This document shows positions 25,694 through 34,834 of a stretch of 62,705 bases of DNA, piece by piece. Position numbers and translations under genes: made by a program. Origin of the DNA: Betaproteobacteria bacterium (GTDB lineage: Bacteria; Pseudomonadota; Gammaproteobacteria; Burkholderiales; SG8-39); the NCBI GenBank assembly GCA_016195915.1, contig JACPYS010000020.1:1-62705 (forward strand). The letters run 5' to 3'. The notes under the pieces are model-generated. The model had not been told where the DNA came from and did no database searches. It worked only from the letters and a program-made list of their open reading frames with translations. Each line of letters opens with the position of its first letter. Positions within the stretch are counted from its first letter, which is position 1.

Positions 25694-26779
25694 CTACGCC
25701 GCTGAACCGTCCTGCCCGCCGCCGCGCTCGGTAAACACGCCGTCGCTCGTCAACTTTCGAACCGTCTGGTCAAAAATCTCGCGCATCGCATCGCGCCGCT
25801 TCGGCGCCTCGTTCCGCGCCAAGTTCTTCGGCCAGATCGCCTTGCGGTAGATCAGTTGCAGAACCTCCGTCTTCAGATGCGGTGTCCAGTTCATGTGGGT
25901 CGCCTGCGTCCGGTGCTGACGCAGGGCGTCGATGCTGACAGGCGCGCCCACGAAAGCATCGCCGCTCTGATGGTTGATGTGCAGCACCTGGCCGCGGTAA
26001 TCGACGATCATCGACCGTCCTCCGGTCATGAAGCCTTGTGTCTGATCGTCGTCCATGAAGATATAACCGGTGTTGGGCGCAATGACGTAGCAGTTGTTGT
26101 CGATCGCACGCGCCCGGTTCTGGACCTCCCATATTCCCAGCGACACCTTGTTCTCGGCCGAACTCGGCCGGTAGATGATCTCGGCGCCGTTCAACGCCAG
26201 GCCGCGCGCCATCTCCGGGAAGTTTCCTTCCATGCAGATATTCGCGCCGATATTGCCGATCGGCGTTTTCGCCACGGGAAAGAAGGCGTCGAGGCCATCG
26301 CCGAACATCTTGACCCATTCGTCGAAGATGTCGTGCGGCGTCGTCGTGTGCTCCAGCGTGAACACGACGTTCTTGTGATGCCGGTGGATGACGCGTCCCT
26401 GCGGATCGAGAATGAACGCCGTATTGAAGAATCGATCCGGAAACTCCGGCATGCGGGCCTTCGCCTGCCCGATCAGATAGGCGTTCCACTTTACCGCCTT
26501 TTCCGAAAGCGCCTCGGTTTCCGGACCGGGAATATCGATCGCCCCGCTGCGCGCGTATGCGACCGGATCCCAGTCATGGTACTCGTCCGGAAATCCCTGG
26601 ATCGCCCCCTCGGCCAGCGCAATCAGCCGTACCGGATACTCCATGGAATGCAGCACCGCGACATCGATCATGTGGCTCAGGTGGCGCAGGTTCCGGGAGT
26701 AGTCCGGTTTGTCTTCTATCCGGTACTTGCAATCGTACGCATTGCTCTGCACACCGACCGCTGTGTAGATGTCCGTCAT
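25694..26779 (-). CDS. Carbon-nitrogen hydrolase (nitrilase superfamily)
   Basis: 361 aa. The catalytic Glu-Lys-Cys triad is visible as ALAEGAIQG, RHHKNVVFT and NICMEGNFPE. The GGRSMIVDYRGQVLH and NTGYIFMDDD blocks suit an amidase or formamidase branch. The family hydrolyses C-N bonds of amides or nitriles in the cytosol. It is divergent from a Bug receptor gene (169 bp between starts), which may transport a related substrate. The specific substrate is unknown. Confidence 0.85.
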   Translation of the reverse strand: MTDIYTAVGVQSNAYDCKYRIEDKPDYSRNLRHLSHMIDVAVLHSMEYPVRLIALAEGAIQGFPDEYHDWDPVAYARSGAIDIPGPETEALSEKAVKWNAYLIGQAKARMPEFPDRFFNTAFILDPQGRVIHRHHKNVVFTLEHTTTPHDIFDEWVKMFGDGLDAFFPVAKTPIGNIGANICMEGNFPEMARGLALNGAEIIYRPSSAENKVSLGIWEVQNRARAIDNNCYVIAPNTGYIFMDDDQTQGFMTGGRSMIVDYRGQVLHINHQSGDAFVGAPVSIDALRQHRTQATHMNWTPHLKTEVLQLIYRKAIWPKNLARNEAPKRRDAMREIFDQTVRKLTSDGVFTERGGGQDGSAA

Positions 26780-26948
26780 TCCGTCACTCCCATTTCTGAC
26801 CGCGTAGAGTTGCGCTCCGTGAAATCAGATCAGGCGCGCCGCATCTTACTCGATCGAATTAGCCGAAGTAACTCCCCCGCGGCCGCTCGGGCTGCTCTGT
26901 CCTCTGCAGGTACACTTGGGCATCCGGAACCTTGGGAGGCTCTCGACC

Positions 26949-27920
26949 ATGTCTGCACTTGTCTCGAAAACGAGGAAGGCGCTCGCCGCTCTGGCCCTCG
27001 GCCTCCTCGCGTGTGCAACGTTCGCGCAGGACGCAAGGACGATCCATGTGATCGTGCCGTTGCTCCCGGGCGCGGGCACCGACGTAGTCGCGCGCACCTT
27101 CACCGCCGCGCTGGCGCAGGGCCTCGGCCAGCCCATCGTCGTCGAGAACAAGGCCGGCGCCGCCACCACGCTGGGCACCAATTTCGTCGCCAAAAGCGCA
27201 CCCGACGGCCTGACGCTGCTCGTGGCCACGACGAGCACCTTGTCCGTGTTGCCCAACGTCCAGAAACCTCCCTACGACACGCTCAAGGATCTCCTGCCGA
27301 TCGCCGCGTTTTCGATCTCGCCGTTCGTAGTCGTCGTCGCCGCGGATTCGCGTTTCAATTCACTGCCGGAGCTGATCGCCGCCGCCCGTGCCGAGCCCGG
27401 CAAGCTCACCTTCGCTTCGAGCGGAACGGGCACCATGACGCATATGGTGGTGGAGCTGCTCGGCGTTGTCGCCAGGATGAACATGGTGCACATCCCGTAC
27501 AAGGGAGTGACCGGCGCGTATGCGGACGTGATCGGCGGGCGCATCGATCTCCTCGCCGACGCGCCGGCCTCGACGCTCCCGCAGATCCGCGGCAAGCGTA
27601 TGCGCGCTCTTGCGCTCACTGCCCCGCAGCGCAGTGCCATGCTGCCCGGCGTGCCGACGGTCGGGGAACTCGGGCTGGCCGGCGCCGAGGCCGATTTCAT
27701 CACCGGGCTGCTCGCGCCGACAGGAACGCCTGCGCCGATACTTGCGCGCCTGCAGGCGGAATCGCTGAAAGTCGCGCAGAGCGCGGAGTTCCGCGGGTAC
27801 CTCAGGACGCAGGGCTATGAGCCACTGTCCGCGGATGGTGCAGAATTCGGGAGGCTGATCCGGGCCGGGCTGGCGAAGTGGGCCGGGGTGGTGAGGGAGA
27901 GAAATATCAAGTTGGAATAG
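26949..27920 (+). CDS. Bug-family (TctC) periplasmic solute receptor
   Basis: 323 aa. A signal peptide ([19 protein letters not shown]) leads into [34 protein letters not shown] and [18 protein letters not shown] are diagnostic of Bug receptors. Bug proteins are expanded in Betaproteobacteria and bind carboxylates for TctAB or unknown partners; no tctAB is nearby. ATG 26949 gives the best signal peptide. Its divergent nitrilase neighbour may process the ligand. Confidence 0.88.
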   Translation: MSALVSKTRKALAALALGLLACATFAQDARTIHVIVPLLPGAGTDVVARTFTAALAQGLGQPIVVENKAGAATTLGTNFVAKSAPDGLTLLVATTSTLSVLPNVQKPPYDTLKDLLPIAAFSISPFVVVVAADSRFNSLPELIAAARAEPGKLTFASSGTGTMTHMVVELLGVVARMNMVHIPYKGVTGAYADVIGGRIDLLADAPASTLPQIRGKRMRALALTAPQRSAMLPGVPTVGELGLAGAEADFITGLLAPTGTPAPILARLQAESLKVAQSAEFRGYLRTQGYEPLSADGAEFGRLIRAGLAKWAGVVRERNIKLE

Positions 27921-27942
27921 AATTCTGAAAGGAAAGACCAAC

Positions 27943-28347
27943 GTGTCGATCGCTTCACGCCGCCGGTTTCTCGGCGCCGCATGCACCGCTGCTGCGCTGC
28001 CCGCCTTCTCGCGCCTCGCATGGGCGCAGTCCTATCCGGTACGCGCACTACGCGTCATGGCCGGCGTTGCGTCCGGTGGCGCAGAGTTCGCGGTCGAAGA
28101 TACCGGGATCGGGATCGAGAATCAGTACATCCCGCGGCTCACGGAGCGCTTTTACCGGGTGGACCGGGGGCGCTCGCGCGAAACCGGCGGCACCGGCCTC
28201 GGTCTCGCGATCGTCAAACACGCCCTCGCGCGGCACGACGCGGTGCTCGACATCAATAGCATGTACGGCAACGGCAGCCGTTTCAGCGCGCGCTTTCCGG
28301 CGCGCCGCGTGGTGGCCGCCGTGCAGCGCGTCCACAACGCCGCTTAG
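27943..28347 (+). pseudogene. Chimeric ORF: Bug receptor N-terminus joined to PhoR-like kinase C-terminus
   Basis: A 134-aa frame starting at GTG 27943. The first ~46 residues ([18 protein letters not shown] to GVASGG) are the Tat signal and first strand of a Bug receptor. The rest is the end of a PhoR-type histidine kinase: DTGIGI (G1), [11 protein letters not shown] (F box) and [13 protein letters not shown] (G2). The kinase N box and everything before it are absent. The junction is near 28080. This is either a deletion/recombination scar or an assembly chimera; neither parent function should remain. Confidence 0.75.
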
Positions 28348-28403
28348 CTACTTCTTCGCCGCCGCCGCCATGCGCGCTTCCATCGCGGCCTTTCGCTCGT
28401 CGC
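28346..28403. repeat. Direct repeat copy 1: GST gene tail
   Basis: About 58 bp nearly identical to 28702-28759, the 3' end of the intact GST gene, at an offset of 356 bp. In the minus frame it encodes ERKAAMEARMAAAAKK and a stop, the same tail as the intact protein. Only a few mismatches are visible, most at the right end. Confidence 0.8.
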
Positions 28404-28418
28404 CGACGTGCGCGAGCA

Positions 28419-28667
28419 TCAGGCCGCTGTCAGCGCCGGGCAAGTTTCATACAGCCGCGCCGGGGACAGCTCCAATCCGTTGGGCCAGCACAAGGCGCCA
28501 GCGTCAATGAACACGCGTCCGAAATACGCTTCATCCCGCAGCGGTTCGAGCAACGGGCCACTGCGCTGCAAAAGGATACGGCCATCAAGAATGCCTTCCT
28601 TGCCGTCAGAAAAACGTAGCGCCACCTGGAACTCGCCGCGATAGTGGGCTTCGATCAACTTAATCAT
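28419..28667 (-). CDS. DUF2442-domain protein
   Basis: 82 aa with ALRFSDGKEGILDGR, then PLLEPLRDEAYFGRVFI and ALCWPNGLELSPARLYE, all typical of DUF2442. The family is often paired with DUF4160 in toxin-antitoxin-like or cassette modules; no DUF4160 lies beside it here. It sits between two copies of the GST gene tail. Confidence 0.75.
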   Translation of the reverse strand: MIKLIEAHYRGEFQVALRFSDGKEGILDGRILLQRSGPLLEPLRDEAYFGRVFIDAGALCWPNGLELSPARLYETCPALTAA

Positions 28668-28701
28668 CCTGGTCTGCTCCCGGAATCCGTTCCTTCGGCT
28701 A

Positions 28702-28759
28702 AGCTATTTCTTCGCCGCCGCCGCCATGCGCGCTTCCATCGCGGCCTTGCGCTCGTCCC
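28702..28759. repeat. Direct repeat copy 2: tail of the intact GST gene
   Basis: The 3' end of the GST gene, duplicated at 28346-28403. The two copies flank the DUF2442 gene in direct orientation. Confidence 0.8.
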
Positions 28760-29363
28760 CCACCCGCCTGAACGCCGGGCGCTCGGCGAGCATCTTGAGG
28801 TAGGGTTTGACCTGCGGCAGTTCCTCGAGGGCATCCTTGCCGAAGCAGATCTTGCTCGACATCGAGATCAGCGGGAGGTGCACCGCGGCGGCGCAATCCG
28901 CGTAGCTGAGTTCCTTGCCGGCGATGTACGGGTCGAATTTGACGAGCGCCTTCAGCCCGCGCACGCCTTTGGCCAGGTCGCGCTCGACTTCCTTCTTGGT
29001 CTCGTCCGAAACCTTTCCGCCGAAGAACGCCTCGAAATACAGCCGCCGCGCGACCAGTTCGAGGTGCATTTCGAGGTAGGTCATCAGCTCGCGCACCTTC
29101 GCGCGGGCGGCGGCATCCGTGGGGTACAGCGGCTTGTCCGGATACGCGTCCTCGAGGTACTCGCAGATCGCCTGCGACTCCGACAATTTCAGGGCGCCGT
29201 CCTGGATCCACGGCACCTTGCCCATGGGCGAAGCCGCGCGCTGCTCGTCCGTGAGCGGCACCATGCACTTGTCGTCTTCCTCGTGGGGGATACCCTTTTC
29301 CAGCAGCGCCAGGCGCACCTTGTTGTGGTAATTGGAGATGCGAAAACCGCGCAGTTTGAGCAT
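28704..29363 (-). CDS. Glutathione S-transferase
   Basis: 219 aa from ATG 29363 (MLKLRGFRISNYHNKVRLAL). The thioredoxin-like N-domain has GKVPWIQDGALKLSESQAIC (cis-Pro and the glutathione-gamma-Glu site ESQAI). The C-domain is all-helical. It is the third gene of a kinase/acyl-CoA dehydrogenase/GST run, 17 bp after the dehydrogenase. Its substrate is unknown; linkage suggests detoxification or isomerisation of an acyl intermediate. Confidence 0.85.
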   Translation of the reverse strand: MLKLRGFRISNYHNKVRLALLEKGIPHEEDDKCMVPLTDEQRAASPMGKVPWIQDGALKLSESQAICEYLEDAYPDKPLYPTDAAARAKVRELMTYLEMHLELVARRLYFEAFFGGKVSDETKKEVERDLAKGVRGLKALVKFDPYIAGKELSYADCAAAVHLPLISMSSKICFGKDALEELPQVKPYLKMLAERPAFRRVGDERKAAMEARMAAAAKK

Positions 29364-29380
29364 GTCGGGTCCTTTCCTGT

Positions 29381-30625
29381 TCAGGCGAGTTTCCGGGGCG
29401 CCAGTGCCTCGGCCAGCGTGGTCTGCTCGGCGATCTCGAGCTTGGCGATCGCATTGCGGTGCACCTCGTCGGGGCCGTCGGCGAAGCGCAGCGTGCGCGC
29501 GTGCGCGTAGGCGTACGAAAGGCCGAAGTCGTCGGACACTCCGCCACCGCCGTGCACCTGCATCGCCCAGTCGATCACCTTGCAGGCCATGTTGGGCGCA
29601 AGCACCTTGATCATCGCGATCTCCTTCTTCGCGATCTTGTTTCCCACGGTGTCCATCTTCCAGGCCGCGTGCAGCACCATGAACCGCGTCGAGTCGATCA
29701 TGATGCGCGCCTCCGCGATGCGCTCGCGCGTCACGCCCTGCTCCGATACCGGCCGGCCGAAGGCGACGCGGTTGGTGGCGCGCTTGCACATCTTTTCCAG
29801 CGCGCGCTCCGCCTGCCCGATGAGGCGCATGCAGTGGTGGATGCGCCCGGGCCCGAGGCGTCCCTGCGCGATCTCGAAGCCGCGGCCTTCGCCCAGAAGG
29901 ATGTTCGAAGCGGGTACGCGCACGTTCTTGAGCGAAATCTCCATGTGCCCGTGCGGTGCGTCGTCGAAGCCGAACACCTTGAGGTGGCGCAGGATCTTCA
30001 CGCCCTTCGCATCCGCCGGAACCAGGACCATGGACTGCTGGTTGTGGCGCGAGGGGTTGTCCGGATCGGTCTTGCCCATCAGGATGTAGAGCCTGCAGCG
30101 CGGGTCGCCGGCGCCCGAGGACCACCACTTGGTGCCGTTGATGACATAGTCATCGCCTTCGCGCTTGATGCGGCACTGGATGTTGGTCGCATCGGAACTC
30201 GCCACTGCCGGCTCGGTCATCAGGAACGCCGAGCGAATCTTTCCCGCGAGCAGCGGCTCGAGCCATTGCTTCTTCTGCGCCTCGCTGCCGTAGCGTTCGA
30301 TGGTCTCCATGTTGCCGGTATCGGGCGCGGAGCAGTTGAACACTTCCGGCGACCAGCCCACGCGGCCCATGATTTCGCACAGCGGCGCGTACTCCAGGTT
30401 GGACAAACCCTCGGGCGCGCGCTTCGAGTGCGGCAGGAACAGGTTCCACAAACCCGCTTTCTTCGCAATGGGTTTCAGTTCCTCGATCACCGGCACCGGC
30501 GTCCAGCGCTTCGGCCCGCGGCAATGCTCGTGCCACTTGCGCTCGTTGGGATAGATGTGCTCGTCCATGAACGCAAGCAGGCGCTTGCGCAGTGCCTGGA
30601 CCCTGGGGGAATACTCGAAATCCAT
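29381..30625 (-). CDS. Acyl-CoA dehydrogenase, ACAD10/11-like
   Basis: 414 aa. FAD/acyl-CoA blocks include [18 protein letters not shown] and [14 protein letters not shown], then [20 protein letters not shown]. In animals and some bacteria this dehydrogenase branch is fused or linked to an APH-like kinase. The two act on 4-hydroxyacyl-CoA by phosphorylation and elimination, as in ACAD10/11 and the Pseudomonas levulinate (Lva) enzymes. The kinase gene is 9 bp upstream here, so the two halves are separate. Confidence 0.88.
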   Translation of the reverse strand: MDFEYSPRVQALRKRLLAFMDEHIYPNERKWHEHCRGPKRWTPVPVIEELKPIAKKAGLWNLFLPHSKRAPEGLSNLEYAPLCEIMGRVGWSPEVFNCSAPDTGNMETIERYGSEAQKKQWLEPLLAGKIRSAFLMTEPAVASSDATNIQCRIKREGDDYVINGTKWWSSGAGDPRCRLYILMGKTDPDNPSRHNQQSMVLVPADAKGVKILRHLKVFGFDDAPHGHMEISLKNVRVPASNILLGEGRGFEIAQGRLGPGRIHHCMRLIGQAERALEKMCKRATNRVAFGRPVSEQGVTRERIAEARIMIDSTRFMVLHAAWKMDTVGNKIAKKEIAMIKVLAPNMACKVIDWAMQVHGGGGVSDDFGLSYAYAHARTLRFADGPDEVHRNAIAKLEIAEQTTLAEALAPRKLA

Positions 30626-30634
30626 GATGCTCTC

Positions 30635-31705
30635 CTAGTTTGAGCGCTTGAGAATTTTTTCCACCTGCTGCCAGCCGAGCTCGGCCATCAGCCGCGCGCG
30701 CTGTCCCGCTTCGCCGGCATGGCTCGAGGCCGCGGTGCCGTCCACCACGCGCTTCATGATCCCCTGCAGGATGCCGGCGATGCGAAACAGGTTGTAGGCC
30801 ATGTAGAAATCCCAGTCCGAGGCCGATACGCCTGCGCGGCCCGCGCGCCTGCAGTAGGCCTCGATGTAATGCTGCTCGGTCGGGATGCCGAGCGCCTCGA
30901 AGTCGAGACCTCCGATACCGCGGAACTGCCCGGGGGGAATGTGCCAGCCCATGCAGTGATAGGCGAAATCGGCAAGCGGGTGGCCGAGCGTCGACAGTTC
31001 CCAGTCGAGCACCGCGAGGATCCTCGGTTCTGCCGGATGGAAGATCGTGTTGTCGAGACGATAGTCGCCGTGCACGATCGCGGTTTCGTCATCGGTCGGG
31101 ATGTTCTTCGGCAGCCACTCGATCAAGTGGTTCATCGCCTCGATTTCTTCCGTCTCGGAGGCACGGTACTGCCTGGTCCAGCGGTCGACCTGGCGCGCGA
31201 TGTAGTTGCCCGGTTTGCCGAAATCGGCGAGACCGATCGCGGCGTAGTCGATGCCGTGCAACAGCGCAATGACGCGGTTCAACTCGTCCCAGATCGCCGC
31301 GCGTTCGCTGATTGACACGCCGGGCAGCGCCTGGTCCCAAAGCACGCGTCCCTCCACGCAGTCCATCACGTAGAACATCGTGCCGATCACCGTTTCGTCG
31401 GTGCACAGGCCCCAGGGTCGCGCCACGGGAAACCCCGTTGCGTGCAACGCCTTGATGACACGGTACTCGCGATCAACGGCGTGCGCCGAAGGCAGCAGCT
31501 TGCCCGGCGGCTTGCGGCGCAGCACGTAGCGCTTGCCGGCGGCCAGGAGCCGGTACGTCGGATTGGACTGCCCGCCCTTGAACTGGTCGACCTCGAGCGG
31601 GCCGGAATACCCCTCGACATTGCCGTGCAGCCAGGAATCGAGGCGCGCGACATCGAAACGATGCCGCTCCTCGACGGGCTTGGTGCCCGTGAACTGATCG
31701 AACAT
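30635..31705 (-). CDS. APH-like kinase of the ACAD10/11 type
   Basis: 356 aa aminoglycoside-phosphotransferase fold. The catalytic loop is AIVHGDYRLDNTIFH and the metal site is VLDWELSTLGHPLADFAYH. YVLRRKPPGKLLPSAHAV is the ATP-site region of this branch. Inference: it phosphorylates a 4-hydroxyacyl-CoA, and the downstream dehydrogenase completes the conversion to an enoyl-CoA. It is the first gene of the three-gene unit. Confidence 0.82.
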   Translation of the reverse strand: MFDQFTGTKPVEERHRFDVARLDSWLHGNVEGYSGPLEVDQFKGGQSNPTYRLLAAGKRYVLRRKPPGKLLPSAHAVDREYRVIKALHATGFPVARPWGLCTDETVIGTMFYVMDCVEGRVLWDQALPGVSISERAAIWDELNRVIALLHGIDYAAIGLADFGKPGNYIARQVDRWTRQYRASETEEIEAMNHLIEWLPKNIPTDDETAIVHGDYRLDNTIFHPAEPRILAVLDWELSTLGHPLADFAYHCMGWHIPPGQFRGIGGLDFEALGIPTEQHYIEAYCRRAGRAGVSASDWDFYMAYNLFRIAGILQGIMKRVVDGTAASSHAGEAGQRARLMAELGWQQVEKILKRSN

Positions 31706-31835
31706 GGAGTGGCAAGCTTAAGTGTTTTGCATCGCAGCGGCAATGCGACGGAATGAAACGCTTCTGCCTCTAGTGCGGGACCTGAAACTGATGGACGGCC
31801 GCATTTTTCGCGAGGCCCCGATGTCGAAGGGCTGA

Positions 31836-32273
31836 TCACACCTTCAGCCAGAAGGTCACGGGCCCGTCGTTGACCAGGCTGACCTGCATGCCGGCGCCGA
31901 AACGCCCGGTCGCGATGCGCTGCACCAGCGGCTTCGCGCAATCCACGAACCGGCCAAACAGGCGCTCGCCCTCGGCCGGCTCGGCTGCCGCCGAAAAACT
32001 CGGGCGCAGGCCCTTGTGCGTGTCCGCTGCCAGGGTGAACTGGGGCACCGCGAGCAATCCGCCGCCCGTCTGTCCGAGGCTGAGATTCATCTTTCCGCTC
32101 GCGTCCGCAAAGATTCGGTAGGACGCGACCCTTTCGGCCAGGCGGGCGGCCTGCGCATCTCCGTCCCCGCGCTCGACCCCGACCAGCGCCAGGATGCCCG
32201 TGCCGATCTCGCCAACTACCGCGCCATCGACGACGACGCTGGCGTGGGTCACGCGCTGAATCAGCGCGATCAC
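31836..32273 (-). CDS. dtd: D-aminoacyl-tRNA deacylase
   Basis: 145 aa, the usual Dtd length. Signatures are [32 protein letters not shown] (SQFTL-like) and [11 protein letters not shown] (the GPVT active-site loop). It hydrolyses D-amino acids from tRNA. Its start overlaps the upstream YdcH-like gene by 4 bp. Confidence 0.92.
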   Translation of the reverse strand: MIALIQRVTHASVVVDGAVVGEIGTGILALVGVERGDGDAQAARLAERVASYRIFADASGKMNLSLGQTGGGLLAVPQFTLAADTHKGLRPSFSAAAEPAEGERLFGRFVDCAKPLVQRIATGRFGAGMQVSLVNDGPVTFWLKV

Positions 32274-32521
32274 GCAAGGATGTCCGGGATCAGCCGGGCG
32301 CGCAGCCGCGCTACCAGGTCCTTGAGGATGAGTTTGCGTTTCTTGAGGCGGCGCAGCTGCAGTTCGTCCTGCGTCGGATCCGATGCCAGCCGCCCGATCA
32401 CACCGTCGAGGTCGCGGTGCTCGAGTTCGAGCTCGAGAACCCGCTGCCGGATCGCGGCGCGCTCCTCCTCGGTCAGCTCAAACGTTCCCAAGATCGCGTC
32501 TCCGCGCGTTTTGCAGGCCAC
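32270..32521 (-). CDS. YdcH/DUF465-family small coiled-coil protein
   Basis: 83 aa, strongly helical: [20 protein letters not shown] and [17 protein letters not shown]. This is the DUF465/YdcH pattern. Its start overlaps nothing upstream; the last 4 bp overlap dtd, so the two are translationally coupled. No biochemical function is known for the family. Confidence 0.7.
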   Translation of the reverse strand: MACKTRGDAILGTFELTEEERAAIRQRVLELELEHRDLDGVIGRLASDPTQDELQLRRLKKRKLILKDLVARLRARLIPDILA

Positions 32522-32727
32522 CCAGAGAATGCTTGATCACTGTTTTCACACGCATTTTTGCAATTGATCGTGACAAACTTCACGGCAGGGAAGCGATTTC
32601 CCGCACATCCTATCCCGACTGACCTGAAGGGGAAAGGGGCGCGGACGCGCGAAGCCCTTCGTATTCAGGGGTTGATACGCGGCGAGGCAGCGCGGAAAAT
32701 CTGCATCCGATACCAAGAACGACAAGC

Positions 32728-33687
32728 ATGCGACGCAGCGATTTCGACGTCATCGACAAGATCCGCACCACCGACCCGATCGAAGTGGGTGACGAGGTCA
32801 TGCGCCTCTATGTCGGACTGTACGGGTGCAGGAAGTCGCGCGCCGTCGAGCGCGCGTTCAAGGACTTGTCGCTGCTCTATCATGGCAAGCACCCCGATTA
32901 CCACCCCTGCGACACCGAATACCACGACATCCAGCATGTGCTCGATGTGACGCTCACCATGGCGCGACTGCTCGAGGGCTATGAACGCGGCCGCAACGGT
33001 TCTGCACCGCTGCCGCCGGCCTACTTCAGCGTCGGCGTGATCACGGCGCTGTTCCACGATTTCGGCTACCTGCGCCGGCGCGGCGACCACAAGCACCGTT
33101 TCGGCGCCGAATACACGCTGAAGCACGTCTCGAGGGGCTCGCATTTCCTGCGCGGGTATCTGCCGCGCATCGGATTGGCGCAATACGCTGCGGCGGCATC
33201 GCAACTTGTGCACTTCACCGGCTACGAGCGCAACGTCGATACCATCCGCATGGACGATCCGATGCTGCGCCGTGTCGGCGAAATCCTGGGCACGGCCGAC
33301 ATCGTCGCGCAGATGTCCGACCGCTGCTATCTGGAGAAGTGCCGCGATCGCCTCTACCCGGAGTTCGTGTTGGGCGGACTCACGCGCCGCAAGCTTCCCG
33401 ATGGCAAGACGATTACCGTGTTCGCTTCCGGGAGCGACCTGGTTCACAAGACCCCGGGGTTTTACCTCAATGCCATGAAGCGGCTCGACCACCAGCTCGG
33501 CCGCGCCTATGTCTACGCGAACACGTTCTTCGGCGGGCAGAACCTCTATCTGGAGGAGATGAACAAGAGCGTGCGCTACGCCGAAATCGTGGCCAGCGTA
33601 TCCACGAACGACGCGCTGCGCCGCACCCCGCCGTACACGCTGCTGCCGACGGTCCGTCCGTATCCCGAAGACCTCGTGATCGTCTGA
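32728..33687 (+). CDS. HD-domain metal-dependent phosphohydrolase
   Basis: 319 aa. Metal-site residues are in EYHDIQHVLDV and ALFHDFGYLRR, followed by LGTADIVAQMSDR. The HD fold commonly hydrolyses cyclic or linear nucleotides. The DNA from 32522 to 32727 is a non-coding leader. Substrate is unknown; it may be a cyclic-nucleotide or (p)ppGpp-type hydrolase. Confidence 0.8.
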   Translation: MRRSDFDVIDKIRTTDPIEVGDEVMRLYVGLYGCRKSRAVERAFKDLSLLYHGKHPDYHPCDTEYHDIQHVLDVTLTMARLLEGYERGRNGSAPLPPAYFSVGVITALFHDFGYLRRRGDHKHRFGAEYTLKHVSRGSHFLRGYLPRIGLAQYAAAASQLVHFTGYERNVDTIRMDDPMLRRVGEILGTADIVAQMSDRCYLEKCRDRLYPEFVLGGLTRRKLPDGKTITVFASGSDLVHKTPGFYLNAMKRLDHQLGRAYVYANTFFGGQNLYLEEMNKSVRYAEIVASVSTNDALRRTPPYTLLPTVRPYPEDLVIV

Positions 33688-33702
33688 CCGCCGCGCCGGG
33701 CG

Positions 33703-34707
33703 TCAATAGCTCGGCCGCGCCTTGAAATACTCCAACCGGTCGATTGAGCGCACGCTGATTTCCTTCACCTGCGTGCCCTGCAGCAACCTGAGCGGAACCT
33801 CGCTCCCCGCGGCTCCCCGCGACCAGAGCTTGCGGTAGAAATCGGCGAGCGACGCGACCTCCTCGCCGCCGACGCCGATGATGATGTCGCCGTTGTGTAC
33901 GCCCGCCCGCTCCGCCGGCCCTTCCGGTGAAACGCGTGCCACGAAAAGACGGCCGCGCAATTCCTCGGTGGTCATTCCCAGCCACGGCCTCACCGGACCG
34001 GACGCCCGCCCGTGCTCGAGCAGATCCCCGAGGATCGGTTTCAGCAGGTCGATCGGCACGAACATGTTGCCGGGGGACTGCGTTCCCGGTTGCGCCGCAT
34101 CGGGAACGATCAGCGAGCCGACGCCGAGCAGTTCACCCTTGGGACCGATCAGCGCCGCGCCCGACCAGTTCATTGCAGGCGGATAGGTGAATATCGCCGA
34201 ATCCAGCATGTACTCCCAGCTCCCGGTGAACGCTCGCCGCGACACCACGTATGCAAGGCTGGCCCCCTCGCGACCGCCGTGAGAAGCGATCATGACCGGA
34301 TCGCGTTCGCCGAGCGCTGCCGAATCCCCCAGCGGCAGCGGCTTGCCGCCCAGCGGAAGCACCAGGCGTAGCAGGCCGAATCCGCTTGCGTGGTCGTAAC
34401 CCGCGAGCGTGGCCGGGACCGTCTTGCCCGCCGCATCGGCCACTTCGATGGACTCGGCCTCGATCACCAGATAACCGATCGTGAGCACGAGACTGTCGCG
34501 GATCAGCACCCCGCTTCCGTCGCGCGCCGCACCCAGCGTCGCGATGCTGCGCGCGCTGGGCAATATCTTCGATTTCACGCGCACCACGGCCGAGAGCACC
34601 TCCTCGGCCTCTTTTTCCGCGTTTTGCGCATTCGCCGGGAGCGGCAACGCGACAAAAGCGATCCCGGCGAGCAGGATCCGAAACAAGCCGAAGACAGTGA
34701 GCGGCAT
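33703..34707 (-). CDS. HtrA/DegP-like PDZ protein lacking the catalytic His (pseudoprotease)
   Basis: About 334 aa from ATG 34707. A signal peptide (LFRILLAGIAFVALPLPA) ends at ANAQ. The trypsin-like domain has RDGSGVLIRDSLVLTIGYLV, where the usual TxAH site is TIGY, so the catalytic His is missing. Asp105 (GYDHASGFGLL) and Ser182 (MNWSGAAL) positions are present. A PDZ domain follows (VRPWLGMTTEEL, GPAERAGVHNGDIIIGV). Likely a periplasmic binding or scaffolding protein rather than a protease. The longer open frame upstream is a shadow across ugpC. Confidence 0.78.
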   Translation of the reverse strand: MPLTVFGLFRILLAGIAFVALPLPANAQNAEKEAEEVLSAVVRVKSKILPSARSIATLGAARDGSGVLIRDSLVLTIGYLVIEAESIEVADAAGKTVPATLAGYDHASGFGLLRLVLPLGGKPLPLGDSAALGERDPVMIASHGGREGASLAYVVSRRAFTGSWEYMLDSAIFTYPPAMNWSGAALIGPKGELLGVGSLIVPDAAQPGTQSPGNMFVPIDLLKPILGDLLEHGRASGPVRPWLGMTTEELRGRLFVARVSPEGPAERAGVHNGDIIIGVGGEEVASLADFYRKLWSRGAAGSEVPLRLLQGTQVKEISVRSIDRLEYFKARPSY

Positions 34708-34778
34708 GCGCGTCTCGCGAGAGCATGACAGGTGTCCGAAATAGTGTGCGCCCGCCGGGCGCGATTTTCCAGCAGGTT

Positions 34779-34807
34779 TTGACATCGATTTGGGTTTTCC
34801 GTAACGT
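34779..34807 (+). promoter_or_regulatory. Putative sigma70 promoter for the Ugp-type operon
   Basis: TTGACA (34779-34784), a 17-bp spacer, then TAACGT (34802-34807). The -35 box is perfect and the -10 box matches 3 of 6 consensus bases. It lies 28 bp before the TTG start of the ABC ATPase, between the divergent HtrA-like gene and the operon. Confidence 0.5.
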
Positions 34808-34834
34808 TGCCCCTCCATTCTCTGGGAGGCGGGC

